Assembly (NCBI GenBank): GCA_049601975.1
Contig: JBMYRC010000008.1
Coordinates: 1-64,000, forward strand
Reading direction: 5' to 3'
DNA length: 64,000 nucleotides
Origin: UBA6544 sp049601975
GTDB lineage: Bacteria; Pseudomonadota; Alphaproteobacteria; UBA8366
Shown: positions 42,664 through 52,209 of the stretch, piece by piece
Numbering within the stretch: position 1 is the first letter of the stretch
Layout of the letters: each line of letters starts with the position of its first letter
Translations under genes and position numbers: made by a program
The notes under the pieces: model-generated
Told to the model about the DNA's origin: nothing
Databases searched by the model: none
What the model saw: the letters and a program-made list of their open reading frames with translations, nothing else

Positions 42664-43808
42664 AGCCAGGAAGTATGGAACAATCTAATTCCTGGCTACC
42701 ACCCGGCTCTGTCATCGGAATCGTCGGAGGCGGCCAATTGGGGCGAATGATGGCGATCGCCGCCAGCCGTCTCGGCTACTACACTGCCGTCCTCTCACCA
42801 GACAACAATGCGCCAGCCGTTCAGGTTTCCCATCGACATATTCACTGTGATTTTGATGACTTGCAGGGTCTGGAAGAACTGGCGAATTACGCTGATGTGG
42901 TGACCTACGAACTAGAGCAATTGCCACTCAATAGTATGCAATGGATTGCCGAACGTTGCTATCTCGCACCCGGTATTCATGCGCTTGATATTTCGCAAAA
43001 CCGTGTTCGCGAAAAACGGTTTTTAAATTCGATCGATGTGCCGACAACCCCTTGGAAAGAATGCCGCAGTGTCTCCGAAGTCACCGCCGCGCTTAAAAGT
43101 TTTGGCCGCACCAGCATTCTAAAAGTCGCGTTCGGCGGATATGACGGAAAAGGGCAAGTCAAAATCGAGCCTGATATTCCAACCCCTGAGCTCGTGGAGA
43201 ATTGGGATCGTTTGTCATCCGGACAAGAAATGGTCACTATCCTGGAAGCGGCCGTCGAATTCGACTGCGAGTTGTCAGTCGTCATCGCGCGAGACAAACA
43301 TGGTCAGTGCAGCGCATATGATGCCGTCCGCAATATTCACAAGAACCACATTCTCGACACGACAACCGTTCCCGCCGGCATCAAGCCGGAAGTCGCCTTG
43401 AGAGCACAATCTATGGCTGTCAACGTTGCCGATGCACTCGATTATGTCGGCGTCATGTGCCTTGAACTATTTCTCACAGCTGACGGCGATCTCCTCGCCA
43501 ATGAAATTGCTCCAAGACCTCATAACTCAGGCCATTGGACGCTTGATGCTTGTTATACGGATCAGTTCGAACAACACATTCGAGCAGTCTGCGGATTACC
43601 GCTCGGCAGTAGTCAGCGGTTTGCAGATGCGACGATGCAAAATATCCTTGGGACCGAGCGTGCCAAGATCGAAGAACACTTCCCTAACCCGAAAGCGCAT
43701 GTGCATCTCTACGGTAAGGATGAATGGCGCCCCGGCCGCAAAATGGGCCACGTGACGTTCTTGGATGGGCCAGATAAAGAACAGTTACAATCATCGTCCA
43801 ACACATAA
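42660..43808 (+). CDS. purK: N5-carboxyaminoimidazole ribonucleotide synthase PurK
   Basis: PurK carboxylates AIR with ATP and bicarbonate to N5-CAIR, the substrate of PurE. It is a 382-residue ATP-grasp enzyme. GIVGGGQLGRMMAIAASRLGY opens the preATP-grasp domain (shown in two parts of the same run). LKVAFGGYDGKGQ is the ATP-binding loop, and NEIAPRPHNSGHWTLDAC the metal and active-site region. The overlap with purE favours ATG 42660, though a second in-frame ATG 15 bases on is possible. Nothing after the gene looks like an intrinsic terminator. Confidence 0.96.
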   Translation: MKPGSMEQSNSWLPPGSVIGIVGGGQLGRMMAIAASRLGYYTAVLSPDNNAPAVQVSHRHIHCDFDDLQGLEELANYADVVTYELEQLPLNSMQWIAERCYLAPGIHALDISQNRVREKRFLNSIDVPTTPWKECRSVSEVTAALKSFGRTSILKVAFGGYDGKGQVKIEPDIPTPELVENWDRLSSGQEMVTILEAAVEFDCELSVVIARDKHGQCSAYDAVRNIHKNHILDTTTVPAGIKPEVALRAQSMAVNVADALDYVGVMCLELFLTADGDLLANEIAPRPHNSGHWTLDACYTDQFEQHIRAVCGLPLGSSQRFADATMQNILGTERAKIEEHFPNPKAHVHLYGKDEWRPGRKMGHVTFLDGPDKEQLQSSSNT

Positions 43809-43976
43809 TTTTTCGAATGCGCTAGGCATATATCTTAGCTAATGAGTCGCTCAATTTGGTCGGACTCACGTTGTCTAATTGCGGAATCGCCACTCGATGC
43901 GCTCTGATCGGTGTCAGATATAGCGGTACAATCCTTACGTTCGCTATCGCATCAAAACCCTTAGTAGAGCTCTCGC

Positions 43977-45272
43977 TTAGGCCGCCTGAATGCCTTCCAC
44001 TGTCGCCGCGATTAATCCATCGATCTCGTCCCGTGTATTGACTGTCGAAAGACAGATCAATCCGTAGGTCGCGAGATAATAACCAGCATTCAAAAGATGG
44101 CGGTGTACCGCTGTCATGCGTGCACTTTCCTCAGGTGTCGGATAGACGGTCCTGTAATTGGTGAGCGGTCGATCCGTCAGATGTAGGCGCATCAACGACC
44201 CCTGCCCCGTTACCTGACCTGTAACGCCTGCTGACGAAAAGGCTTCGCGAAATCCCTCGCGGGCAAAATCGCCAAGAGCGTTCAACTCATCGAAGGCTTG
44301 CGGCGTCATTCCCTCCATCGTCGCCATGCCGGCCAGCATAGTCACTGGGTTACCGTTGAAGGTGCCGCCGTGGGGAAGGCCACCGCCGCCCTCAAATACC
44401 TGCATGGCCGCGTCACGACCGGCCACCGCGCCGACCGGAAAACCGCCACCGATAATCTTTCCTAGCGCGGTCAGATCGGGTGTCACGCGGCGCATCCCCT
44501 GCGCGCCCTCATAACCGAGACGGAACGCGATCACCTCGTCAAACACCAGCAACACGCCGTGTGTTTCGCAGAAATCGACCAGCATTTCCAAATAGTCGCC
44601 GCTTGGCGGAATCATGCCGACACGGCTCGCCACCGGATCGTAGACAACCGCCGCCAAGTCCCCCGCATTCCCCTTCAATAATTCCGCCGCAGCTACTTCG
44701 TCGTGATACGGGATGACGACCACATCATCGAGGACGCCCTGCGGCGTACCTTTTGAATATGGAATAGCCTGCGGGTCGTTCTGTCCCCAATCGTCGGGTC
44801 CAGAGTTCAGGCTGACTTCGGCGAAGTCGTAGCTGCCGTGATACGCGCCCTCGCATTTCGCGATCTTTGGACGCCCAGTGAAGGCGCGCGCGGCCTTAAT
44901 CGCGTTCATCACTGCTTCGCTGCCGGAATTCATGAACCGTATCTTATCGAAGCCCGGCACCCGCCCGCAGATCAGCTCCGCATGGGCGATCTCCTGCTCA
45001 GTTCCAAAGGAGTATGCCGTGCCCTTGGACAGCTGCTCAGTCACTGCCTCCGTCACCCCTGGATAGGCGTGCCCGTGGATCAAGGATGTATAGTTATTGA
45101 TGAAGTCGATATAGACGTTGCCGTCGACGTCATGGACCTTGCTGCCTTCAGCGTGGGTCACGTAAATCGGATGCGGTTTTAAATCGATGGTCGTCCGGCT
45201 ATTGCCGCCAGGCAGCACATGCTTCGCACGTTCATAGAGTTGGGCTGATCGGGAATTCAAGTCCGGGTACAT
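43977..45272 (-). CDS. Class III PLP-dependent aminotransferase / glutamate-1-semialdehyde aminomutase-like
   Basis: A 431-residue fold-type I enzyme. VLPGGNSRTTIDLKPHPIYV at the start and NSGSEAVMNAIKAARAFTGR are typical of the glutamate-1-semialdehyde aminomutase branch. VFDEVIAFRLGYEGAQ holds the PLP Asp, and LGKIIGGGFPVGA the PLP lysine. It is not HemL itself with any certainty; many relatives in catabolic regions act on other amino acids or amines. ATG at 45272 has GAGGAAG upstream. It is read divergently from a crotonase gene 95 bases away. Confidence 0.9.
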   Translation of the reverse strand: MYPDLNSRSAQLYERAKHVLPGGNSRTTIDLKPHPIYVTHAEGSKVHDVDGNVYIDFINNYTSLIHGHAYPGVTEAVTEQLSKGTAYSFGTEQEIAHAELICGRVPGFDKIRFMNSGSEAVMNAIKAARAFTGRPKIAKCEGAYHGSYDFAEVSLNSGPDDWGQNDPQAIPYSKGTPQGVLDDVVVIPYHDEVAAAELLKGNAGDLAAVVYDPVASRVGMIPPSGDYLEMLVDFCETHGVLLVFDEVIAFRLGYEGAQGMRRVTPDLTALGKIIGGGFPVGAVAGRDAAMQVFEGGGGLPHGGTFNGNPVTMLAGMATMEGMTPQAFDELNALGDFAREGFREAFSSAGVTGQVTGQGSLMRLHLTDRPLTNYRTVYPTPEESARMTAVHRHLLNAGYYLATYGLICLSTVNTRDEIDGLIAATVEGIQAA

Positions 45273-45367
45273 GATAATTCTTCCTCGGGGCTTTTGCGCC
45301 GCGCCAACGCGGCTATGTACCTTTCAACATTAAGGCTATTACAGAAAAAGAATAGAGAGGGTTTCTG

Positions 45368-46093
45368 ATGTCCGAAGGCTTCAAGACGGAACGTAAAGGC
45401 GCATTTCTTCACATCACCATAGATCGTGCTGACGAGGGAAACCGGGTGACCGACCCGATGCTCGACGGATTGGCGGCAATGGTCGACGAAGCGTCTCCCG
45501 ATGACGGCCTCAAGGGGATAGTGCTGCGGGGAGCGGGCGCCGACTTCTGCCACGGCCGAGTGCAAGGCACGCCGCCGCCGGAAGGAAAACCAACCAACGC
45601 ATTTGAAATCCACGAGCGCGTCATGTCCCGTATCCTAGGTGTCTATGCCGCTTTCCGGCGCTGTCCGCTGCCGATCATCGTGGTCGTGCAAGGCAAGGCA
45701 CTCGGTTTCGGATGTGCGCTGGTGGGCGGAGCTGATATTTCGATTTCCAGCCGCGACGCCACATTCGCACTGACTGAAATGCCACACGGCACTGCACCGA
45801 CACTGGCGCTCTCGGCCCTTTCCCACGTCGCGCCAAAAACCTTGATGGATCTGGTGCTCACAACGGAAGAGCATGACGCCGAACACGCGCTGGCCTCCGG
45901 TATCGTCAGCCGGATTGTTGATCAAAATGATCTGGAGCCAACAGTGGAGCGCATATTGGAAACGCTTGGTGGGTTCGACCGCACCAACATCTCGACCTGC
46001 AAACGCTTCGTTCAGCGAGGCCTGACGCTCGATCCCGATACGATGGCAGATCTGGCCGGGTACACTTTGGCCACCGTGCGATCTCGGGGTTAG
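45368..46093 (+). CDS. Enoyl-CoA hydratase/isomerase family protein, divergent
   Basis: A 241-residue crotonase-fold protein: LHITIDRADEGNRVT, VLRGAGADFCHGRVQG (oxyanion region), VQGKALGFGCALVGGADISI and FALTEMPHGTAP. The glutamate of the GGxE motif is replaced (GFGCALV), whereas the second one (TEM) remains. This single-Glu pattern points away from simple hydration and towards isomerase, dienoyl-CoA or hydrolase-like activity. ATG at 45368 follows AGAGAGGG. It is divergent from the aminotransferase and convergent with DUF924. Confidence 0.88.
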   Translation: MSEGFKTERKGAFLHITIDRADEGNRVTDPMLDGLAAMVDEASPDDGLKGIVLRGAGADFCHGRVQGTPPPEGKPTNAFEIHERVMSRILGVYAAFRRCPLPIIVVVQGKALGFGCALVGGADISISSRDATFALTEMPHGTAPTLALSALSHVAPKTLMDLVLTTEEHDAEHALASGIVSRIVDQNDLEPTVERILETLGGFDRTNISTCKRFVQRGLTLDPDTMADLAGYTLATVRSRG

Positions 46094-46106
46094 CCACTCC
46101 CCACGA

Positions 46107-46135
46107 GGTCGGAGGCCTTCTATAAGTCTCCGACC
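46107..46135. terminator. Hairpin at a convergent gene junction
   Basis: GGTCGGAG (46107-46114) pairs with CTCCGACC (46128-46135). It begins 13 bases after the crotonase stop and overlaps the last codons of the convergent DUF924 gene, so it may end transcription from the plus strand. Confidence 0.6.
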
Positions 46136-46755
46136 CGTCGCGGGCCCTGACCGAAAGATTCTCCGTCCGAGCTTAAGAAGGCGAGTTCTTCATCGGTACT
46201 CGACCGGCCGAGTACCTCGTTGCGATGCGGGAACCGTCCAAACCTGGCAACGATATTCCGATGCCGGGTCCAACCTTGAATGCTGCGCTCAACATAGGGC
46301 CTCCATTCAGCCGAGGCTTCCCGTAGTAGCTCGTTCAATAACCCGAGGCCACGATCCTGTTCTTCTATCCGTTCGGAATGGTGAAATGGATGATAAAGCC
46401 AGATACGAGGAACCGGGCCCAATTCCTGGTTCAACCCATCCTTGATCGCCGCGTTCACGATTGCGAAAGCATGCGGGTCACCGAGATAGGCATCCGGCGT
46501 GCTGCGGAACAAGTTGCGGGTGAACTGATCGAGCAGCAAGATCAACGCCAAGGCACCGTCTGGCGTCGCCTGCCAATCCGCCAATTCGCCATTGCATGCC
46601 TGTGGGATGAAATTGCCAAAACGCTCGCGAATCTCATCATCGACTTCCTTGCCGCCTTTGTACCAGAAGTCCCGCCTACCCCGTGCCGCCTCAAGCCCTT
46701 GAAGGCTAGGGCCTAACCAAAAATCGACGATCTGCGGGATGATTTCTGAAGACAT
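46120..46755 (-). CDS. DUF924 family protein
   Basis: A 211-residue soluble helical protein. IVDFWLGPS, RDFWYKGGKEVDDEIRERFG (split from the next part) and LLLDQFTRNLFRSTPDAY are the hallmark DUF924 segments, followed by YHPFHHSERIEEQDRGL and RFGRFPHRNEVLGR. The family has a TPR-like fold and no established biochemical role. The gene is monocistronic and divergent from an SDR gene. Confidence 0.9.
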   Translation of the reverse strand: MSSEIIPQIVDFWLGPSLQGLEAARGRRDFWYKGGKEVDDEIRERFGNFIPQACNGELADWQATPDGALALILLLDQFTRNLFRSTPDAYLGDPHAFAIVNAAIKDGLNQELGPVPRIWLYHPFHHSERIEEQDRGLGLLNELLREASAEWRPYVERSIQGWTRHRNIVARFGRFPHRNEVLGRSSTDEELAFLSSDGESFGQGPRRVGDL

Positions 46756-46826
46756 GATTTCTCGCTCGGAGTTTCTAGGCTAGGCTGCGGTCAATAACGC
46801 GAGCAACAATAAGACGGGAGAGAGAC

Positions 46827-47513
46827 ATGTCCACGGTTCTGATCACGGGATGCGATTATGGCATTGGATTCGAGTTCGCACGCCAATATGCGGCCGACGG
46901 CTGGACAGTGCATGCGACTTGCCTGAAGGCAGAGAGTCGCGAAAAGCTCACCGCTCTCGACAGCGATACGCATTTCCATCAGCTGGATGTCTCGGACCAG
47001 ACGGCGGTCGTGGCCTTCGCGGACGAACTGAAAGGCGATGCCATCGATCTGTTCATCAACAACGCAGCAACCTTCGCGCCCGACGGGCCCGGCCCCTTGA
47101 TGTTGCCGGAAATGGACGAATTTACCCGCGTCATGCGGGTGAATGCAGTGGCGCCAGTTTATGTCGCCGAAGCCTTAGTCGATCACGTCGCGGCGAGCGA
47201 GCGCAAACTAATGATTTTCATCGGTACCCGCTCCGGCTCCATCGGCGATAACGGCTCTGGCGGGCATTACGCGTATCGCTGCAGTAAGGCGGCACTCAAT
47301 ATGGCGGTAAAAAGCATATCTATCGAATTCGCCGAACGCGGTATTCTCGCCGCTGTCCTGCATCCGGGTTCTGTCGCAACGGAGACCCGAACCGGCGGCA
47401 CGGGCATTCCCGTCGACGAAAGCGTCTCCGGCATGCGCGGCGTCATCGACGCCATGACGCCGGAGATGTCAGGTACTTTCCAGAGATACGACGGCGGCAC
47501 CATCGAGTGGTAG
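46827..47513 (+). CDS. Short-chain dehydrogenase/reductase (CsgA/sniffer-like)
   Basis: A 228-residue SDR of the short type. TGCDYGIGFEFARQYAADGW is the cofactor loop, INNAATF the motif near residue 80, GTRSGSIGDN holds the catalytic Ser, and YAYRCSKAALNM the Tyr and Lys. The layout resembles C-factor/sniffer carbonyl reductases. No substrate can be deduced. ATG follows a GGGAGAGAGAC ribosome site. It is convergent with phaB, separated by 17 bases. Confidence 0.88.
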   Translation: MSTVLITGCDYGIGFEFARQYAADGWTVHATCLKAESREKLTALDSDTHFHQLDVSDQTAVVAFADELKGDAIDLFINNAATFAPDGPGPLMLPEMDEFTRVMRVNAVAPVYVAEALVDHVAASERKLMIFIGTRSGSIGDNGSGGHYAYRCSKAALNMAVKSISIEFAERGILAAVLHPGSVATETRTGGTGIPVDESVSGMRGVIDAMTPEMSGTFQRYDGGTIEW

Positions 47514-47530
47514 CCGCCCCGTAACCGGCC

Positions 47531-48265
47531 TCAATACATGTGCTGACCGCCATTGATCGACAGTGTCGAGCCTGTGATGAAATCGGAAGAGTCGGCGGTA
47601 AGGAACAAGACGCCGCGTGCGATATCGTCGGCCCGCCCCAAACGACCTGCCGGAATCCGCGCGATAATCTTCTCCAAAACATCGGCCGGAACTGCGCGAA
47701 CCATCTCGGTATCAACATAACCCGGCGCGATTGCGTTGACGGTGATGCCCTTGGCGGCCCCCTCTTGCGCCAGTGCCTTGGTGAACCCGTGAATGCCGGA
47801 TTTTGCCGCTGCGTAATTAACCTGGCCGTACTGTCCGGCTTGACCATTGATCGAGCCTATATTCACGATCCGACCGAAGTTACGCTCGCGCATGCCGTCA
47901 ATGACCGAGCGCGAGCAGTTGAAGCAGCCGCTCAGGTTGGTATCAATGACCGCCTGCCATTGCGCGCGATCCATACGATGCATCGTGCCGTCCCGGGTAA
48001 TACCAGCGTTGTTCACCAAAATTTCGACCGGGCCATACTCTTCCACGATTTCGCGGAATGCTTTTTCCGTCGCATCGGTATCTGAGACATCGAACTTCTT
48101 CGTCGGAATGGACGTCCGTTCAAAGAAATCCGCCGCGGCATGCTCGTTACCCGCATAATTGGCAACGACGAACCGTCCCGCATTCTTCAAACCGGTGCTG
48201 ATAGCCTCGCCGATACCCCGCGTGCCACCCGTGACGAGCGCCACTCTACCTTGAACTTCAGACAT
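47531..48265 (-). CDS. phaB: Acetoacetyl-CoA reductase PhaB
   Basis: PhaB reduces acetoacetyl-CoA to (R)-3-hydroxybutyryl-CoA with NADPH for polyhydroxybutyrate. The 244-residue SDR has VTGGTRGIGEAIS, NNAGITRDGTMHRM, and the run SINGQAGQYGQVNYAAAKSG with Ser and the Tyr/Lys pair, which is characteristic of PhaB rather than FabG. The C-terminus is TLSINGGQHMY. ATG has AGGAG eight bases upstream. phaA (thiolase) and phaC (synthase) are not adjacent, so the rest of the pathway must lie elsewhere. Confidence 0.92.
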   Translation of the reverse strand: MSEVQGRVALVTGGTRGIGEAISTGLKNAGRFVVANYAGNEHAAADFFERTSIPTKKFDVSDTDATEKAFREIVEEYGPVEILVNNAGITRDGTMHRMDRAQWQAVIDTNLSGCFNCSRSVIDGMRERNFGRIVNIGSINGQAGQYGQVNYAAAKSGIHGFTKALAQEGAAKGITVNAIAPGYVDTEMVRAVPADVLEKIIARIPAGRLGRADDIARGVLFLTADSSDFITGSTLSINGGQHMY

Positions 48266-48460
48266 GGGTTTTACTCCTATATGGAACCCCGACCCCCACT
48301 AGGGACACATAACCCGCCGTTTCGCACAAGTTAATAGAAATCGGCACTCCAAAGTCGCGACAGATAGCCACATACCGGTTGGAAAAATTAAAAATTATCA
48401 TTGTCTGCAGCGCGCCGATGCGTAAGTAACCACAAAAGAATTTGGACCAGAGACTGCACG

Positions 48461-49678
48461 ATGGGCGACGAGCTGAAAAACATTCTAACGTGGCATAATG
48501 GTGAGAAAGCGTATTCGCCCTTTTCCGATGCGGAAATGGCGCGGCGACAGAACGCGATGCGCACACATTTGGCGGCGATCGAACTCGATGCCTGTATATT
48601 CACGTCCTACCACAATATCTGCTATTTCTCCGGATTTATGTATTGCGCTTTCGGACGTCGCTTCGCGATGGTCTTAACCGCCGCCGACGCCACTACCATT
48701 ACACCCGCAATCGACGGAGGACAGCCTTGGCGGCGAAGTTATGGAGACAATCTCACCTACACCGATTGGCGGCGGGATAATTACTTTCAAGCGCTGAAGG
48801 ACCGTCTTGGTTCCGTCAAAAGACTCGGCATCGAATTCGACCATGTAAATCTTGATCTGAAGAAACTGATTGAAGAAGCTTTTCCGGGCGTTAAATTGTG
48901 CGATGTTTCGGAAGCAGCGATGCGACTCCGGACAGTAAAGTCCTTGGAAGAACACGAACTCATCCGGGAAGGTGCGCGCATCACTGGCGTCGGCGGCAGA
49001 GCTTGCATGAAGGCCGCGGCCGCTGGCGTTCGTGAACATGAGGTCGCTTTGGCGTCAACTGATGCCATGGTGCGGGAAATCGCGGATAACTTTCCCTTTG
49101 TCGAGCTGATGGACACGTGGACCTGGTTCCAGTCCGGCATCAACACCGACGGCGCCCACAACCCCGTGACCAACCGTGTCATTGAATCTGGCGACATTCT
49201 TTCACTCAATTGCTTTCCGATGATCTTCGGCTATTACACGGCGTTGGAACGCACATTGTTCTGCGATTACGCCTCCGACATGCATTTATCGCTGTGGGAT
49301 AAGAATTGCGACGTACATGTGAAAGGTATGGAGTTGATACGCCCCGGAATTCGCTGCTGCGACATCGCCGCCGAACTCAATGAGATGTACCGGGAGTGGG
49401 ACCTCCTACAGCACCGATCCTTCGGCTACGGACATTCCTTCGGCGTTCTCTCGCACTATTACGGCCGCGAAGCCTCTGTCGAGCTGCGCGAGGATGTGGA
49501 GACGGTCTTGGAGCCTGGCATGGTCGTCTCCATGGAGCCGATGATCATGCTACCTGAAGGACAACCAGGAGCCGGCGGATATCGCGAGCATGATATTCTG
49601 ATCGTCACGGAAACCGGCGCTGAGAACATCACCAACTTCCCCTTTGGACCTGAACACATGATTATTGGAACTAGCTAA
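48461..49678 (+). CDS. Creatinase (creatine amidinohydrolase)
   Basis: Creatinase hydrolyses creatine to sarcosine and urea. This 405-residue protein keeps the pita-bread (M24) fold but not its metal site. Active-site residues match those known for the Pseudomonas putida enzyme with an offset of one: His233 (GINTDGAHNPVT), Glu263 (YTALERTLF), Arg336 (SHYYGREAS) and Glu359 (VSMEPMIM). Length also agrees (404). Long stretches such as MDTWTWFQSGINTDG and GYGHSFG are creatinase-specific. ATG at 48461 is preferred to a frame from 48401. No sarcosine oxidase, creatininase or urease is in the window. The ABC importer that follows may supply the substrate (inference). Confidence 0.93.
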   Translation: MGDELKNILTWHNGEKAYSPFSDAEMARRQNAMRTHLAAIELDACIFTSYHNICYFSGFMYCAFGRRFAMVLTAADATTITPAIDGGQPWRRSYGDNLTYTDWRRDNYFQALKDRLGSVKRLGIEFDHVNLDLKKLIEEAFPGVKLCDVSEAAMRLRTVKSLEEHELIREGARITGVGGRACMKAAAAGVREHEVALASTDAMVREIADNFPFVELMDTWTWFQSGINTDGAHNPVTNRVIESGDILSLNCFPMIFGYYTALERTLFCDYASDMHLSLWDKNCDVHVKGMELIRPGIRCCDIAAELNEMYREWDLLQHRSFGYGHSFGVLSHYYGREASVELREDVETVLEPGMVVSMEPMIMLPEGQPGAGGYREHDILIVTETGAENITNFPFGPEHMIIGTS

Positions 49679-49845
49679 GGCTTTGGATATCAGACAGACG
49701 CATTGAAAAACCGTTCACTAAAAATCATCGGAATTAGACAAATTTGCGCTTAAGCATCGAATCTGTGTACGATCTATCACTCACATTGGCATGAATAATA
49801 GTCATTAATAAAAACAAGTAGAATACGATCCGACAGGGGAAATTC

Positions 49846-51000
49846 GTGCAGGACATGTCCAGCGCCATGGCTGGCAATCAGAGTTCGATCAGTAACGCTG
49901 ACGATCAGGACGGCATTCTGGTTCGCTTTGCCGAGGTTCAAAAGAGTTATGATGGCGTCTCGCTCGTTGTAAAGAATCTAAATCTCGACATCGCAAAAGG
50001 CGAATTTCTGACAATGTTAGGCCCCTCCGGTTCCGGCAAGACGACTTGCCTGTTGATGCTGGCTGGGTTCGAGACCGCAACGCATGGACAAATATATTTG
50101 GACGGGCAGCAAATCAACAACGTACCCCCGCACAAGCGCGATATTGGCATGGTGTTCCAGAATTATGCCCTGTTCCCGCATATGACCGTTGCGGAGAACC
50201 TCGCCTTCCCGCTTCGGGTCCGCAAGATGGGTAAGGCGGAACTCGAGGAACGGGTTCAACGTGCACTTGATATGGTTCAACTGTCTGATTTCGGCGGCCG
50301 TCGTCCGGCACAACTGTCCGGTGGCCAGCAACAACGCGTTGCTGTTGCAAGAGCCTTGGTTTTCGATCCGAAACTCGTCCTGATGGATGAGCCTCTCGGC
50401 GCGCTCGACAAGCAGCTACGCGAGCAAATGCAATACGAGATCAAACACATTCACGAAAACCTCGGCATTACCGTTGTCTACGTGACACACGATCAATCCG
50501 AAGCCTTGACCATGTCTAACCGCATCGCGGTGTTTAATGACGGCGTCATCCAACAACTCGCACCGCCGTCGGAACTATACGAACAACCGGACAATTCCTT
50601 CGTTGCGCAATTTATTGGCGAGAATAACAAGCTGATCGGTACCGTGGTGGAGCAAGATGTGAATTCCTGCTCGGTTGAGCTCAAATCCGGGGAGCGGGTG
50701 ATTGCCTTGCCCATAAACACTAACGGTCCCGGTAAAGCCACGATGCTCTCGTTGCGCCCGGAGCGTGTCGTGTTGAACCCGTCGGAAGGCGAGTGCGATA
50801 CGAAGGTGTTCGGCAAGGTCGAGGAATTGATTTACCTTGGCGACCATATCCGCACCCGGATGTCCGTCTGCGGACGTGACGATTTTATCGTAAAAGTACC
50901 GAATGCCTCTAAGCCTTCGGAATTAACGCCCGGTCTGGATATTCCACTGGGCTGGCGTCTGGAAGATTGCCGGGCGCTCAATATTCCTGCGGAAGAATAA
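49846..51000 (+). CDS. Spermidine/putrescine-type ABC transporter ATP-binding protein (PotA-like)
   Basis: A 384-residue ATPase of the PotA/FbpC class: Walker A GPSGSGKTT, FQNYALFPHMTVAENL (Q loop), signature LSGGQQQRVAVARAL, Walker B LVLMDEPLGALDK, and a C-terminal TOBE domain with MLSLRPERVVLNP. It energises the importer formed with the next three genes (order ATPase, receptor, two permeases). GTG at 49846 has AGGGG seven bases upstream; ATGs at 49855 and 49867 are alternatives. A weak promoter-like pair, TTGCGC and TACGAT, 18 bases apart, occurs at 49744-49773. Confidence 0.93.
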   Translation: MQDMSSAMAGNQSSISNADDQDGILVRFAEVQKSYDGVSLVVKNLNLDIAKGEFLTMLGPSGSGKTTCLLMLAGFETATHGQIYLDGQQINNVPPHKRDIGMVFQNYALFPHMTVAENLAFPLRVRKMGKAELEERVQRALDMVQLSDFGGRRPAQLSGGQQQRVAVARALVFDPKLVLMDEPLGALDKQLREQMQYEIKHIHENLGITVVYVTHDQSEALTMSNRIAVFNDGVIQQLAPPSELYEQPDNSFVAQFIGENNKLIGTVVEQDVNSCSVELKSGERVIALPINTNGPGKATMLSLRPERVVLNPSEGECDTKVFGKVEELIYLGDHIRTRMSVCGRDDFIVKVPNASKPSELTPGLDIPLGWRLEDCRALNIPAEE

Positions 51001-51055
51001 ATCCGTCGGATACCAATAAAAACCTGAAAAAACCGATACAGAGGGATTAGTAAAG

Positions 51056-52153
51056 ATGAAACTGAAACGAAGTCTTACAGCCGCCATCTTAATGAGCGCG
51101 GCGACAGCATTTGCAGGCTCGGCAAGCGCAGAAACAGAATTGGTTGTCGTCTCTTGGGGAGGCGCTTATTCCGCCAGCCAGCAGAACGCATATCACGCGC
51201 CCTATATGAAGGCGAACCCGGGCGTCAAAATCATCAACGATGATTCTGCACCTGAAGCTGTTGCGAAATTGCGTGCGATGAACGAAGTCGGTAAAGTGAC
51301 CTGGGATTTAGTCGATGTCGTTGCAGCTGATGCTATGCGCCTTTGTGATGAAGGCTTGGCCTTGCCAATTAATGCGGACAAAGACTTGGCTGCCGCGCCG
51401 GATGGCACTCCAGCCTCGAAGGATTTTGGCAACCTGTTGATTTCCGAATGCTTTATTCCGCAGATTGTCTATTCGACGACCTTTGGCTACCGCACAGATA
51501 AGCTGAAAAACAAGCCAACTAGCGTTTGTGATGTTTTCGATCTGAAAAAATTTCCCGGCAAGCGTTCGCTGGAGAAAAAGCCCCTAAACAACTTTGAATG
51601 GGCCTTACTATGTGACGGTGTTGCACCTGATAAGATATACGATGTCATGGGTGCCAAAGGTGGCGTAGAGCGCGCACTTAAAAAGCTTGGTACTATCAAG
51701 GACAGCGTCATTTGGTGGACCAAGGGCGCGCAAACACCACAGTTGCTCGCCGATGGCGAAGTTGTAATGGGCTCAACTTATAACGGCCGCCTATTTTCAG
51801 TGATTGAAGAAGAGAAACAGCCTGTCGCCATGTTGTGGGATTGGCAAGTTTTTGATCTCGATGGCTGGATCATCCCAAAAGGCACTAAAAACTTGGCCGC
51901 TGTTAAAAAGTTCTTGCGATATGCCACAGACACCCAGCGCCTCGCGGATCAAGCCAAGTATATTTCCTACGGCCCGGCCCGTAAATCTTCCGCGCCAATG
52001 GTGGGCAAGCACGCTAAACTCGGCATCGATATGAAACCACACATGCCAACCGATCCAAATAACTCAAAAAATACGTTGCTAAACAATTATGAGTTCTGGG
52101 CCGATCACCAGGACGACTTCACGGCGCGATTTGAAGCTTGGCTCGCCAAGTAG
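51056..52153 (+). CDS. ABC transporter substrate-binding protein (PotD/F family)
   Basis: A 365-residue periplasmic receptor. Residues 1-25 form a signal peptide (ending GSASA), followed by ETELVVVSWGGAYSASQQ, the usual start of the mature extracellular polyamine-type receptors. DLVDVVAADAMRLCDEGLAL and GWIIPKGTKNLAAVKKFLRY are family segments. Cysteines at about 99, 124, 159 and 183 could give two disulphides. The ligand is not known. In PotD-type proteins an acidic site binds amines; creatine, just encoded for degradation upstream, is a candidate (inference). A strong hairpin follows the gene. Confidence 0.92.
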   Translation: MKLKRSLTAAILMSAATAFAGSASAETELVVVSWGGAYSASQQNAYHAPYMKANPGVKIINDDSAPEAVAKLRAMNEVGKVTWDLVDVVAADAMRLCDEGLALPINADKDLAAAPDGTPASKDFGNLLISECFIPQIVYSTTFGYRTDKLKNKPTSVCDVFDLKKFPGKRSLEKKPLNNFEWALLCDGVAPDKIYDVMGAKGGVERALKKLGTIKDSVIWWTKGAQTPQLLADGEVVMGSTYNGRLFSVIEEEKQPVAMLWDWQVFDLDGWIIPKGTKNLAAVKKFLRYATDTQRLADQAKYISYGPARKSSAPMVGKHAKLGIDMKPHMPTDPNNSKNTLLNNYEFWADHQDDFTARFEAWLAK

Positions 52154-52159
52154 AGCTGA

Positions 52160-52188
52160 TTACGGGGTGGCTAAGCGCCACCCCGTAA
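52160..52188 (+). promoter_or_regulatory. Strong hairpin between receptor and permease genes
   Basis: TTACGGGGTGGC (52160-52171) and GCCACCCCGTAA (52177-52188) form a perfect 12-base stem with a five-base loop, followed by ATTTCT. It starts six bases after the receptor stop. This is a classic place for an mRNA-stabilising or attenuating structure that keeps receptor expression above that of the permeases. Confidence 0.72.
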
Positions 52189-52209
52189 ATTTCTGAGACG
52201 ACATAATTC

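Noticed and set aside
49744..49773. Sigma-70-like promoter TTGCGC / TACGAT before the PotA-like gene
   Set aside because: Both boxes are weak matches; mentioned in the gene entry but not listed as a separate feature.
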